The notes under the pieces: generated by a model
The model's database searches: none
What the model was told of the DNA's origin: nothing
The model's input: only the letters and a program-made list of their open reading frames with translations
Made by a program: the position numbers and the translations under genes
Origin: Phlebopus portentosus
Taxonomy: Eukaryota; Basidiomycota; Agaricomycetes; Boletales; Boletinellaceae
Assembly (NCBI GenBank): GCA_037892935.1
Contig: JAYXKI010000019.1
Span: 496,001 to 560,000, forward strand
Length of the DNA: 64,000 nt
Reading direction: 5' to 3'
Shown: piece after piece, positions 1 to 12,306 of the stretch
Layout: the number at the start of each line of letters is the position of its first letter
Numbering within the stretch: position 1 is the stretch's first letter

Positions 1-1
1 G

Positions 2-742
2 CCTCCCCCGGAGAAGGTATACGACACTCCAAATCATGCGAATCGATCTGCAACCCCTATAGTGGGACTGAGCAATCCCAATCAGCAGCCGTACACCAAT
101 TATTCGAACTATACCGTTGGTCAGTCCCGATATGGTCTTTGGCCTAATCCTTACTACCCGTATATTCAGGGCGTCTCGGGGAACACCAGCAATCCATTAT
201 CTACAGCGGATGCTTCGAGAATGCAGGCCGGCATGACTCCTTACTTCAACTCTTCCGCCGCTAATCAGCCTCCCATGGCTTCTCTGACCTGGTCACCTGC
301 ATACGGTCAGCAAGGGTATTCTCTACCCTTTTCTCGGACGTTTGCACAGACTATATCCTCGTCTGTCTCCCTGTTGCCGCCTCGAGCAGAGCTCGCAGGT
401 TCGGACACTTTTTCTGGTCTGCCAGAGATTCAAAACCTACCGTCATCTCCGGGCACCATCTCTTTCTCAGTCCCTCTGAATACGAGCAGAGCCCCGAGCT
501 CATCTACGGGGACGTCAGGCAGTGGTTCTCGGCCTCCAGGACAGACGCAGTCTACATCTTCGACGGAAGTTGGAGGTGTACCTGTACCGTCTGAGGTTAT
601 GCAAGCCATAGCAGAGCTGCAAAAGCTTTCGTCGCTGGATCAGGAAACAATCAAGGACGCCTTAAGGGCGCAACCTGCGCTGACCGAAGCTGTGAAAGTC
701 CTTGTCGGGCAGCAAACAGTCCCTGTGCCAGCTGTAACTTGA
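2..742 (+). CDS. 3' end of an unrecognised Ser/Pro/Gln-rich protein (5' part outside the window)
   Basis: The frame is open from base 2 to a TGA at 740-742, so the gene starts upstream of the window. The visible 246 residues are low in complexity: Tyr/Asn/Pro/Gln-rich at first, then Ser/Thr/Gly/Pro-rich. The last 50 residues or so look like a short helical segment with alternating Leu, Ala, Glu and Lys, ending in a Val/Pro tail. The composition suits a disordered region of a nuclear or RNA-associated protein, but I recognise no family and infer no function. The GTG at 62 is internal and is not a believable start. No intron is needed in the visible part. Confidence 0.6.
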   Translation, partial: PPPEKVYDTPNHANRSATPIVGLSNPNQQPYTNYSNYTVGQSRYGLWPNPYYPYIQGVSGNTSNPLSTADASRMQAGMTPYFNSSAANQPPMASLTWSPAYGQQGYSLPFSRTFAQTISSSVSLLPPRAELAGSDTFSGLPEIQNLPSSPGTISFSVPLNTSRAPSSSTGTSGSGSRPPGQTQSTSSTEVGGVPVPSEVMQAIAELQKLSSLDQETIKDALRAQPALTEAVKVLVGQQTVPVPAVT

Positions 743-2048
743 GGAACAATCCTCAGATGTCTAGTATTACCTGGATAGACAGACGGTTTCGTATCCTTAC
801 AATTACTTTCCTCCTGACTATTTCTGATGAGCTTACATCATTTTTAATTCGCGTCAGCTCTTTCTTTATACTTATATGAATTATATGCTTTCCTCGTATT
901 GGACAGAAAATGCGAGAACTTCGGGACGGAGAATTCTCTTGTTTGTTGTATAAATAGTATATACCACAGAGTGGTTGTAGTTGTAGCTCGACAGCCGTAC
1001 CTCTAAAAGCCAGCCCCTTCTCAGTTCTAAGTCTGACCTCTGGTCTGGACGACTTGTTTACCTAGAGCAGAGAGTCGGAGATCGATTCTACTTTGCACCC
1101 ATGGCCGACTCACGCTGATTGGGCGAACTGGAAACTCCAATCCGCCCTCCGCTCCATCGCCCAATCAGGACTTCTTGGCCGTTCCCTGCTCAGGTTCCCA
1201 ATGAGACATCGTTTGGTCATTTAGACGCCTTCTTTTTAATGATAAATGCAAGTAATCAACGACGGATGTCTCGTCGCTCTGCGTGTTCGATTACCACCAG
1301 ACGGACACAAGGTGGAGCCTCCAATGACCGAGTCTTGCCTCCTGTCCGTTTCATAGGCACGCAACTCTCCCTCCGTGGCACTGACTCGGATTCGGATATA
1401 GCTTTCGGGCCGACACTCAGTAATACATACTGTACTTCCAGGGTTTCATCTTCATGTCAAGGCTTCATGATATCGTGGAGTTAGTGATGTTCATCTCGGG
1501 ACTGGCTTATGTTTGCTTATTGGAGGATAGTCACTACTATGGATAAAGTGGTAGGGTTGTCGTGCATGTCGTTCCTCCGAATATGCTAATTGTCGCCTCA
1601 AGTCAAGTACTTCCGGGTAAGCCATAAGGACTTAACGTTATAATGGACGCGTCCATTGAGTGCGTCCGGTGAGATACAATACCAATACGTGCCGTTGACC
1701 ACTGACAGGTTTGAGACCAGCTCCAAGCGCTCCGTTTCGCCGATAAGAATAATGACGAACTGAAAAAAAAAAAGTCGTGTTATGACAGAAATGACTTGGA
1801 TGAAAATTTGCTGAAGTACTTATACTGCAATGTAAGCTCTTTACATATGTTTTCGTCTAATCAATGTTCAACTGAGCAAAAAAACAGATATCACATAGCA
1901 AAGACAGCAGGCAGCATAACATACACAGTATTATAGAGGTGTAGATTTGAAATCAGTGTCAAGCCATTACCAGACGAGCATACTTTGATCAGGTTTTGAA
2001 TCAATCCGAAGTTTCAACGTCAAGTTCCCCAGATAATTCGCCCAGATA
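743..2048. other. Intergenic stretch, no supported gene
   Basis: The stretch contains the 3' flanks of the two neighbouring genes. An open frame at 1119-1484 (plus) has no recognisable domain, no codon pattern I trust and no neighbouring exons. Nothing else stands out except an A-run near 1760. Confidence 0.5.
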
Positions 2049-3506
2049 CTAGTAAATCCTGTTTCGAACGACGAGATCCTGTGAGACACACATGAGCTGC
2101 GCATAGCCCATCGGATCATCCTTGAACTGGAAGAGTCCGGTAAATGTCTCCTTTCGATCTGACACGACGAGATAGGGTTTGCCGTCAGGAAAACGAAGTG
2201 CTTCTACTCTGACTAGGAATGGCTGGTTCCCATAAATCGTTGGTTCACGATCCCAATATCTAGGCATGCGCATAGCTAGGGCATGCCTGTCATTGTAACG
2301 ATGGCAATTCGTATACCTGATGCTGATCCATGTACCATCACTGAGGCGAACGCATGAGGGCTTGTGTTCCTTCCAGTGAGAGCGTTGACAAGCTACATCC
2401 ATGCAAAAGTCATCAATGCTGTAAATAACAATATTTGAAGGCCGTACCTGTTCCACGGTAGCCCACCAATTGGCACCGGGAGCACCGACTGGTTATTGGA
2501 TTGCCGCAGACTCACATCCGAGATCCTTAGTCAATATCCCAACGTCTTTGTGAACTAGATCGTTGAGAGGCAGAAGGAAAGACTTAATCATCCCGTCTTC
2601 AGTTAATCTCGGTTTGCCGTCCTCCGTGCATACAGCATTGGTTTCAAGAAGTATGCGGAATAATGTATGCGCATCAGACGAAAGCGGAAGTTCGTCGGTA
2701 CCTTTAGAATCGTCGTCTGCTACAGTCCCGACTCTGTATTCGACCGTCATGAATGGGACGACAAAAAGTTTTCTTGAGCTGCCTTACATGCCCCTGTGAC
2801 CTATTCCGCGAGTGAACAGCGGTGGTCTCAGATAAGTCAAAAGTAGGCACCACACCTTCAGCTTGATTAGCCTATCGACATCAGTCTCCGTCACTGCAAA
2901 CGTATCATCCATGCCTAACTCATACGCGAATGCAAAACCTTCCGAGATCCTCGTTCGCACTTCGTTGAATGGATCAATTTTGCAATCTAGAGCTCCCCAT
3001 TCCGCAAGAGTCTCGACACCACGCTCATAGTGGGACATCCCGGTTATAAGAAGTGCTTCGCCGCCCCATGGTTCCGTGTGCTCAACATTGGGAACTTTAT
3101 TGATACCGAAGAGCTCTGCAGTTGACTGAGAGAGCTCGACCGCTTTTGCGACACGATCGCGGAGTGCGTCCTTGGGTAGCTTTGTTGGCAGAGGAAGGTG
3201 CACGACCATTGAAGTTATAATCCTGAGGAGCTGTTGACGCTCTTCCTCGACAGTCATTGGCACAGTCCCCAACGGCCCTCCGCGTTTCCGCGGGACGGCT
3301 GATTTAGGCGGGGGACCATTGTGAATAGTAGCAAGATCCATGCACTTCGATGCCTTTTGGATCATCTCCTTGCAACAAGCGCGAAGTGCTGATACAGAGT
3401 AGTCTGCCGAAGGCGGCAGCTGTATGGCCAGGGCGGACAGGACCTTGAGAATGTCCCGCTGGTGTTCCGAGAGAGCGGACCTTACAGCGACGGCGGTGCA
3501 AGACAT
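2049..3506 (-). CDS. MYND-type zinc finger protein, exon joins partly uncertain
   Basis: Exon 1 (3506-2788) gives about 240 residues of mainly helical sequence. It joins exon 2 through a 54-nt intron (2787-2734, GTAAGG..ACAG) that keeps the frame. The last exon contains the end of a MYND finger: a Cys-Gln pair, then His-Trp, Lys-Glu-His-Lys and a final Cys, followed by about 95 residues. MYND fingers bind two zinc ions and usually mediate protein contacts; fungi carry many such genes. The join between exon 2 (which reaches about 2510) and the last exon is not clear. A second frame near 2470-2490 holds a Cys-X2-Cys pair that could supply the first half of the finger, but then one expected Cys reads as Arg. 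Stop TAA at 2049. Confidence 0.6.
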
Positions 3507-3826
3507 GATGATCGGTCGACGTGAAGCAACAACTTGAAGAAGCGCGGAGATGTCGTAAAGAAATCAGCGAACAAACAAACACGAATCGTCACAGCTGTGA
3601 CGACATCTTATGTCGGCCCTGCAACACTATAAAAACAAACTTTTTTCCCTGAAAATAAATACGGTAACCTCTGCCAAGGTTCCGTCGTAGAATTGTCTTC
3701 ACCTAACCAACATCGCTTGATCTGGCTTTCGGTTTATGGATATGCTAAGGGTGTAATCGTCGAGATATTTTGCCCGAAGATACACCTTTGCGCTCTGAAT
3801 TCCATTCCGCGCAATATCGTCCAAAT

Positions 3827-6046
3827 TTACAACTTTTTAATCAGTATCTTGGATCCTTTGCCTCGAACAACAAATCGACCAGGGAACTCCTTAAGCGACC
3901 AGCTTAAGCGCACTGTAAGCAGACGACGCATAAACTAGATTTAGGTGAACCTCTATTGCTTACCTATTCAAGCGGATCCGAAATTCGACCTTGGGAAGAA
4001 TATCTTTTCCGTATTCATCCTGAATCGGCAGGACGTCGTATACGGAAAGAATGCTTGCCATGGCTATCCACAGAAAGGCTTCTGCGAAGTGACGCCCCGG
4101 ACAAATACTACACATCAAAATATCGACTTTACATGCTTGACGGACCGTATTGGAACACCTACCGCCTTCCGAAGCCAAACACAGCCATTGTGGGATCTAA
4201 GACAGGCGAGGCATCATCATGAGCAGATCTCATGAACCGATCGGGATCGAATGTTTCAGGTTCAGCGTAATTTCGTTCGTCATGCATCATTTGCCTGGAG
4301 TTATAAGCAATTCAAAAAAGTACCAAGCATATTGTAAAGATTTGGGAACCAAATATTGGGAACGACCGAAGAGCCCTTCGGAATTCGCATCCCGTTCAAT
4401 TCAACTTCTTCGGTTGTTCGATGCGCTATACCTGAATATGATGTTAATGTTAAGCACGAATTACACTGTAGACATGTTAAACAACCTGACCTAGAGGGAA
4501 AGGAGGAGCCCATCTGAATAATCATTAACAAATAAAGAATGCAGGTGATTGAAGACGACCCAGACCTCAAAGTCTCCTTCAGAATACAAGTAATATATGG
4601 AAGCGAATCCTGGTCCTCGAATGTCGGAAGGCGGTCTCCATTGAGAACGGCATCCAACTCCTTCTGAGCTTTGACTGCTACGTGCGGATGTAGGATCATC
4701 ACTACAATGAAGATGAACAATACCGAAGTGGTCTAGATGGTGTTTTAGGAGGACGTATGCCCAAGACGTAGGCAGAAGAGACACACTGTTCCAACCCCAG
4801 CTTGTCCGAGATCGTTTCATTAGGAGCGCGTATGCGTTAGACAAAAGCTCCCACCTCGATACATGGATCCGCAAACGTCTTTGATATTTTCATAGTAATA
4901 TTCGCTGTAGATGCCTTGTTGTTCGGCACTATCCAGCATACGAGATAACATTGACGGAGCTAATGAACCAGATGCCTTTGGGAACGGCCACTCAGCAAGA
5001 GCACGAATACAGAATTACGAGCAACCTACTTTCTGTTCCTTAACCATCTCGTAAGGCCAGGTACACATTTCGTATAAAGCAGCTTGAGCTTCTGCCAGAA
5101 ACGTTCTGGTCGAAGCGCCTGAGATGGATGGGAGAATGTGGCGCACTGGCGCCACCAACTGGGTCAACAGAACTTTTCGCCTGAAAGGAAAGGAAAATGG
5201 CGCACGGTATGGGAAAAAATCTACGGGTGTAAGTCCCGGAGGTCCGAGTCGGACAAAAGCTCTGTCCGAGATTGCAATGAGTGCGATGAGTGGGTCGTCC
5301 TTGCGTTTTACATCGTAGCCATATGTTGAGAAAAGGATTGCAGAAGCTACAGACCTGTCTCATTATCGTTATCATATTAATGCTCAGCGAAGAAAGGCGA
5401 GACGCGAAAGTTGTCTACCGTTTGATATGGTCCCAAAAGGCGTCTGGTTCAGACAGTATATCTTTTAGGAGATGATGAACACTTCGGGATTGCGCTTTGC
5501 GGAAGGATGCGATTGCTCGCGTGTTAAGGTATTGTTGCATGAGACGTCTGTGCGCTCTCCAGTCGTCTCCATATGGCATGAATGTTGCGGAACGAATCCT
5601 CAACCTTTGGCGAGATTGCATAAAATAAGCTCGAGGGTCTGAGGGACAACGACGTACATATCAACTAAGTACACCATTCGTGGTCGGTCAGAACATGCGG
5701 ATCCATGCTTGTCCATGAGCTGGCGAGCATCCTCAAACCTGTTTAAAATAACTACAGGACGACCAAAGATGGTCATATACAGTATATCGCCTGAAGGAGA
5801 AAAACAATATATTTAAGGTACAATGAGAAACAGGAATGGAATGTACCACGCACCGAAAGTTTTCGACAAGGCAGAAAACCTCTTCCACTGATATCCGGAG
5901 AAAAATTCATCCACGTTTCCGATCAGCCAACAACCCTTCGGGCCAGGAGGCAGAGTACTACTGATTGCACGACGCCTGAAGAACGAACAAATCTCCAGGA
6001 GGACGCAAACAAGGATAAGAACAGAAAACGCAGTCGAATTGGTCAT
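3827..6046 (-). CDS. Cytochrome P450 monooxygenase, complete, 13 exons
   Basis: This is a haem-thiolate monooxygenase anchored in the ER membrane. Exons that splice without breaking the frame are: 6046-5854, 5790-5658, 5604-5419, 5354-5206, 5145-5030, 4975-4855, 4800-4787, 4732-4566, 4513-4491, 4431-4350, 4294-4163, 4107-3964 and 3902-3827. They total 1536 nt (511 residues), the usual P450 length. Visible landmarks in order are an N-terminal hydrophobic anchor, the proline-rich LPPGPKG hinge, the I-helix AGVGTT (AGxxTT), the K-helix KETLR (ExxR), and the haem loop FGFGRRICPGR with the Cys ligand. The spacing resembles the basidiomycete P450s annotated as O-methylsterigmatocystin oxidoreductase-like. 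The substrate is unknown and no biosynthetic cluster surrounds it. The last join uses an AAG acceptor and is the least certain. Confidence 0.9.
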
Positions 6047-6868
6047 AGCAGTAGCACGAAGACTTGGGACGGTCCCAACACGTACTACGTCTTTATATAC
6101 ATTGTAAGAGAGGCCGTGTGACTTGAAGTTGAGAGTGGCCGAAGCTGGATGGAAACGGCACGAGACCAATTCTAACATGCCGAGAAAGCTTCCTTGTTCT
6201 AATGTGAATGAATGCAAAGACTACGGGTAGATGAAAAGAGAGATATAGAACGGAACCTATAATGTATTGACGGTACCTTCTGAGAGCCATGAGAAAAGCA
6301 TTGCTGAGCAAGTGCTGTTCTGCAATTAGTTGCTTATTAGATCTGCTTATACTGCATTCGCACCAGTCAAGACAAACCTAGGTCGAGCTTTCATACAAGT
6401 GGTCAGTTATAAATAGATGCGGAAGTAGTGGACTGGATGAGAAGCACTTCTGCGGGAAAAGTAATGCTCCTTTAGCAAATAGTACCAGATTTCGATCACA
6501 AAACAAGATATCGTCGCAAAGAAACGGTATAATCATGGATGGCAATTCGACCAAATGAAATTGTCGGCACGGACAGCTACTGCAGGATGTCAGAGCCGAA
6601 GTATTGTGGAACATAGTACTTTACTATACCTATGTAGACACCCGTGGCAGATGCTCAATGTCGAACCATCTCACGACCGAATCCAACGGCGTCTCTCCCA
6701 AAAAGTTACCAGGGTAAGACAACCACATACTATTGCTCCGCACATTGCTATGGGCGTGAGGATGCCCTGGGTAGTAGAATGAGATTGTCAGAATCCAACG
6801 AAAAAGAAACGAGTGAAATAAGTCGAACATAGCTGATCCCTTCCGTTATCGCCTCCACATGCGAATTC
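6047..6868. other. Intergenic stretch, likely P450 promoter side
   Basis: Lies between the start of the P450 gene and the end of the next minus-strand gene. Small open frames on both strands have no recognisable content. Confidence 0.4.
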
Positions 6869-7563
6869 TTATCTTTCATCTAGACCCTTTCCGACCACGC
6901 GCGAGTCAGAATTCTTTCTTCGGGAACTCAATATTATTCCCTCATTAGCAATAACATCCTCCTCATCGCCCAACATAAGTAGGGAATGAGCAAATTCTTC
7001 GGCTCGAGACCCCCACTCAGCTTTGACGACTGGGCGAGGGTATACGCGAGCCAAACGTTCCATGCCTTGCGGCACGAGTTCTTCGAGCACGCGCATTCCC
7101 AGTATGCTAATCGCCCGCACCACGGGCCTTGCCTGGAAGCAGAATAGATGGTATGGCACGAGCGAGTATAGTCAGTTTTGAGGAACGACTCCGTGCGCGG
7201 CGCAGACCTGTCATATTCTCCTGCAGCTCGTGCAATGTCTCCGTCCACTCTACTTCCATTCTTAGGAAGAGCCGAGAAGAAGTCGAAGCATTAACCAGCT
7301 CGATAGCAAGGAGGTCTGTACGCCGAAATAACGAAGAGAGAGGTTCTTCCATAGTTTCAGACCCGTGACGCCGTGGGGGGCTTTCGAGCGAGCCGAAGCC
7401 AATCGTTAGGTCATCTGCAGTGAGTAAAACACATTCAGAAGTCGCACTAGGGAAGGGTTGGCCTGATCACAAATGCTTCTTTTAAGCAGTCGCTCAATAA
7501 CAGTACTTGATAAAGGCTACTCACCTTCGTCGATAGCACCTAGAAACTTGGTTTTGGTAATCA
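6869..7563 (-). CDS. Unrecognised protein, probably three exons
   Basis: A short first exon starts at ATG 7563 and encodes about 13 residues before a GTGAGT donor. An intron of about 135 nt ends in CTGCAG near 7412. The second exon carries an acidic start, then Leu/Glu/Arg-rich helical sequence with an ERLxRxEVEW-like pattern. A probable second intron (ending CTTCCAG near 7140) leads to a last exon rich in Val, Glu, Arg and Leu, ending at TAA 6869. The sequence suggests a soluble helical protein of roughly 180 residues. I do not recognise the family. The reading is supported by consistent splice signals rather than homology, so exon limits may shift. Confidence 0.45.
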
Positions 7564-8419
7564 TGGTAGAGTGCGAGGGAACATAAACGATGTAGAAAGG
7601 CGCACCTTAGCAACTAAGGGCCGCAGCTTAGCAAAACAAGCGTTCCATACGCACAGAAAGAGCTTGGCCGGAAAGGTGAGGATACTGACGTTTGAGCTTA
7701 CTTATGCGTGCACGAAAGAAAATGACTATGTCATCGCAATCATCCAGCTGTTACCCTCACTACGAACAGCCGCTGTTCGCTATCACCATGATCAGTAACA
7801 CCCAAATACACCTATCTTATTATCGACCCACTATCCCCGCCCCATTACGAAGATCAATTGGACGTGAGCAGGATTGCGGATTACGTGTCGGCACAGATGG
7901 AACCAGTACGCGATATTACTGCTACGATAACAACGTGACGAATCGATAGGAGTCACTGTCAAGGACAAGAAGAAGGGTACAGATGAGCCCCGACCCTCGG
8001 GAACATTACATCCGTATCCATACGCGGGCAAGACGATGAGGAGAATGGGATGGTGAACAAGTTGAAGGAAGGAGAAAGCGCGGAATAATCTGGGATGTTT
8101 CACGTGATGCCCAGTACGGCTCTTCCTTCTCTTTTTCACTTTAAAATCGTTTATATTCCCAGTAATAGAACAGAACATTGCATGCTATTTAAATCAGTCT
8201 GAAAACACATAATAGACATTTACATTCACTTCAAGGATACAAAACAGAGGTACTAGTAGGACTGTTGCGCACCCCTAACCTCTCAAACTCCTAGAGGCCT
8301 CCCCTTTAGACCGTTTTCATACGCTCCCGTGGACGACATGTTTAAGCCATCCCGATAAATATTCTTCGAGAAGAACAAATGATTATATGTAAGAAACGTG
8401 ACGCATGAATCGTCGGATG
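7564..8419. other. Intergenic stretch, nothing recognised
   Basis: Several short open frames on both strands, none with a domain or splice partners. It would include the promoter of the minus-strand gene that starts at 7563. Confidence 0.4.
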
Positions 8420-10056
8420 TCAAGTACGTACCTGGTCTTTCCCATCGTGAAAAGATGGTTCTGTCGTAGTTTCCGTATCGACTTTAATGGCTAGTACATG
8501 CTCCATTCTTCCTCCATCAAGCTCGTCACCTCGTCCGACTGGATGGTTTGAGCTTCGCAACGTAGACAGATTCATTGATTGTGAGTTATCGGACCGGTCG
8601 AGCACGGCGTCTGTGGCAGTTTTTCTGCAATTCAGACTGAAGAAAAATGAACTTGGGAATCGAAAAGACGTTGTTCCGGATTTAAGACTCACGTTGCGAG
8701 AAGCGAATTCACATATACTGGGTCAGAAAGAGAACCGCAAGATAACACCATATCAAATCATGGTCCATAAAGACACAGACTAATAGGTACATACGCTTAG
8801 AGATGCTGACGAAGCATGCCACATAAATATACTTGTGCGGATAGATTGAAAGCTGGTGAACATATCAGAAGAGCGATGAACAGACTCAACAGAACCTCAC
8901 TCACGAAGATCAACGTAAGAGCTGCAACGATACTTGTTGATAGGCCCGTGTTTATGATTATGATGATCAATCTATTCACCATCGTCTCTGTTTTCCTGAA
9001 CCCGGTACGCGAGCGATGGAGATAGAAAATAAGAGATCCCGCAATAGAGAAATCGGACACCACGACAAAGCTTTCGCTTGCCTTTCCAAGCCACTCCCGA
9101 GAGTGAATATTTGAGAAAGTACCTCCTTGAATACTTTTACCAAAATATGCTGTAATGTCTCATGTGGTCAATGTTTTTGAACGGCACTGAATCTGATATA
9201 TACACACCGGTGATAAAACAGAATGCGGCAATGACGGTTGTTATGAGGTATATTATGAGCGGGATGTTTCCGCGGCTCACTAAAAAAACAATAAGTACCT
9301 TAAACAATAGTCTCTCTGCACAGAACACTTGCATTTCCAGACACGGTAGACAAGGAAGCTCTGGACAACGAGACATGTAATACCCTTTGCAATCCCTAAA
9401 CACCCGTACCGTCACAGTTGCGAAGGCTCACGTACGCTCATGAGGATCATTAACTATATGGCGGTCAGATAATGTCATCTCTTGAAAACTACGAATGCGA
9501 CAAACGTCAAGGGAAGCTTCTACATGTGAGAGATACGCAACGTTCCCATACTGCGTGATGAGGTAGACATATCCTGAATGGGTTATCATGCCTTGATGAA
9601 TGCCATCGAGGGCCCAGACAATGCCAACCTATAACGATGTTGAGTAGAAATTCACTGGAGATATTCGACAGGCTTACTAGGGTCTTCAGCCGCCAGTCGT
9701 CATTGGGATAGCGCTGCGATGTTGCAACACAGCTGATTGAGGGCCGTTGCGAGAGTATAAGCACACTCACAGTGAAATAATAGAAGACCTGCAGTGACGC
9801 AACGCCCCATAAACTGAAAGAACTGTTACTCGAATACAGTATTTAGGTTATCTATTCTTAACGTACGACATCGCCAGTCTGTGCACTTGTCAGAAATGAA
9901 GTTCGGCATAGAAAATGGGATCACTCACACTATGCCAATGTACAAAGCGCCTAGCTGCGCGATTGTCAGTACTTTCTTGCGCGATGATCCGCATGCGTTA
10001 CTTACAGTACCGTCCATCGCGGGGATGGCCGTTGCGCAATCTGGTGTAGAAGCCAT
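8420..10056 (-). CDS. DUF6534-family integral membrane protein
   Basis: The gene starts at ATG 10056 with a short Asp-Gly-Thr exon ending in a GTAAGT donor (exon 10056-10006). Following exons give hydrophobic segments in the order expected for fungal seven-helix DUF6534 proteins: a LGALYIG helix, a LWGVASLQVFYYF helix, a hydrophilic YPNDDWRLK turn, then further helices. The C-terminal exon near 9063-8800 has the family hallmark: Phe-Tyr-Leu-His-Arg-Ser-Arg-Thr-Gly-Phe, then Arg-Leu-Ile and a long Ile/Leu/Val helix. The tail (8692-8420) is polar and ends at TGA 8420. I see no clear break, although not every intron was placed to the base. The molecular role of this family is not known; location in a membrane is inferred. 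Confidence 0.7.
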
Positions 10057-11736
10057 GGTTAGGGGCTGGCCAAATGCCTTGCGGATGTCGAGACTTAAAT
10101 ATGCATAGACAGGTAAAAATATCCTGGCGCCCATACGTTGCCATCTGAATCCAGAGGAGATGTATCATACGGAACTTTGGTATTTGATACGACTACGGCC
10201 GACGTTATGATCATCACGTTCTACTCTTGCTTCTGTAGACCGCCTTGGGAATCCGAACGACACCTCGGTGTTCACATAATTTGTAACAGTGAAAGATTGT
10301 ATCCAGTTGTTCTAGTTCTTCCCGGAAACATGACAATTTTTTCGGGATCTTTTCCCAAAGAGCTTTGTAAATCTTCGTTTCCTATCAACTTGCGAAGCTC
10401 AGTGGAGCATCTAACGTCACTCGCCGATCTTTTTAGTTGCCAATAACAAAAATAAACTCACTGAATATACCGAGGAAAATTCGGTCTCTGAGGACATACT
10501 GATTCCCATACTGCTGCTGCAGTGCTGCATCATATCCTCGAACTGCAAGGCATGCTCCCATATGGCGATTTCTCGATTACATAGGATCCCTGCTTTGCAG
10601 ATAAGCGTAACGGTGGTATTGAGCGCCCTCAGGACTCGTTCAAGTTCCTGCAGTCTCCATTGTGATGCCAGTGGTACCCACAGGGAACGCGAGAGTGCGA
10701 GGATCCATTTCACGGTGAAAAGGACATCTAGAGAGCGAGATATTCCTATTTACTCCACGAGTCATCTAGGCAAATAGAACAAAAATAAAAAAATGTTCGT
10801 GGAAGATGTCGCGCGTGGTCTGTTCTGTTCACCCACCGAGGTGACTCCATGCTACATACTATGAGCGCCTGCTAATATGGCTCACAGGGGGCAGAATAAC
10901 GTTTCTGAGCCGCTTATATAGGAAACAGAATTGGAAAGCTCGCGTCTGATTGGCTGGATTTCAGTTCCGGTTCAGGATAGGGTTCTGCCCCCTGTAACTG
11001 TCATTATGTACCCGTCAGAACTTGAAATTTTCAAATGCTCAAGTGCATTCTTTCCGCATTAGGAAACGAAGATCATTTGCTTATAAGGCTTGTGACCAAT
11101 CAGATGATTCTTGTTCAAAGCAGTTTTTCCGTCCGCGGATACGTTGGTTTCGGCCCGTCCGTAGGATCCGCTGAGCCAAACGAAAGATACTTCTTTCGCA
11201 ATTTTGCACATCAAAAGTGTTCTGATAGACAACGATGATACTGCAGAATAAGCAAGTCCTGGTACTATAGCATCCGACAATGCCTGTGCGGATGGAGTGA
11301 ATGACTCTTCTAAGATAAGGTCACGGCACCGGAGACATCGAGCACTGATGAGGGGAATAAGGTGTGGTTACGACATAAAAGGAGAGTATTATGAGATCTG
11401 ATAACGGGGAGGGAACCGTCTTGCCGATGTCAAGGAAGCCGATTGACACTCCCACAGGCCTTCTTCGTTATCGACCATGGTGGTCGGAGTGAATCCACGC
11501 CACACCACATCAGTCAGTCTCGAGACTTCTGAGCACACATGCAATCTCGGTGACACTCTTCATTGGGATTTGGGGAGTCAGATGAACAAACAACACTTCT
11601 AGGGCTCAATCACTTGCAACATGCGATAGGGCTCTCGGCCTCTCACCTTTCCTGCGGCCTAAATTAAGCATTGAAAAGGTCCACACACGTTGTTATCTCT
11701 CCATATCTCCGAAGAGTTCGATATCCTCGTGCACTA
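10057..11736. other. Intergenic stretch, no firm gene
   Basis: A minus-strand frame at 10417-10713 looks protein-like and ends at a GTGAGT donor, but it lacks an ATG and a convincing partner exon. The rest shows only short scattered frames. Confidence 0.35.
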
Positions 11737-12182
11737 AGAGTAGGGCTCCGCAGCGTATTGTATATAGAGTATATTTTCAGGGCTTGAAATCTGTGAGAAA
11801 CTCGGATTTGAATGAAAAAAGTGGCCCATTTCATCAAAATTAGTTGTTACTCACCGAAATTATAGTATTGGATATTTGTCTCAAGACCTGAGTACCGGGT
11901 TTGACAATGGAATCAAGGGCTGTCTTGCTTATACTGCGAGAATTTTGTAAATCACACAACCGTGCCTGATAGAATCTCGTCGTCCGTCTATGATCAAGTT
12001 GAAATCTGTGTCAGCTGTTTTGAGTCGAGGAGTGTCCGGTAAGCTTTTTGGAGCTCGAACTTGAAGCCTAACGGCCAATATATTATATGAGTAGGCTTAG
12101 CCCCGTATACGCGTATACGCCGTATATTTGCTCGTATAAAATACGAGCGTATGCGTATAAACCTAAAAGTATACGCGTATTA
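11737..12182 (+). repeat. CGTATA-palindrome-rich repeat, copy 1
   Basis: Starts GTAGGGCTCCGCAGCGTAT and ends in a dense run of overlapping palindromes built from CGTATACG and GTATAC (about 12100-12180). The middle of about 320 bp matches the repeat at 25238-25775, with shared landmarks such as the GAGAAACTCGGATTT block and a CTCACCGAAA..TAGT.TTGGAT block. No open frame. The start motif and a similar GAGTAGG..CGTAT motif near 12092 lie in the same orientation, so the element seems bounded by short direct repeats. It is probably a non-autonomous mobile or structural repeat; the class is unknown. Confidence 0.6.
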
Positions 12183-12306
12183 ATCGCAGCTAGATTCCGT
12201 CTCCGCGAGATCGCTGAGCCTTGACAAAAAGTATTATCTTTCACATGAGTTCGTCAGATTTATCATCGAGTGCCCTTTCAAAGTGGCACAGATGCGATCG
12301 CCGGTA

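Noticed and set aside
1119..1484. 121-residue open frame (plus)
   Set aside because: No domain, no splice partner and no support from composition; likely chance.
3827..10056. Secondary-metabolite cluster around the P450
   Set aside because: Neighbours are a MYND protein, an unknown protein and a DUF6534 membrane protein; there is no synthase, transferase or transporter.
10417..10713. Protein-like minus-strand frame ending at a GTGAGT donor
   Set aside because: No ATG, and the next open segment (about 10400-10280) does not join in phase. Kept out of the gene list.
11737..12182. Telomere-type or centromere repeat
   Set aside because: The CGTATA palindromes are not the fungal TTAGGG repeat and occur as two bounded copies of about 450-540 bp.
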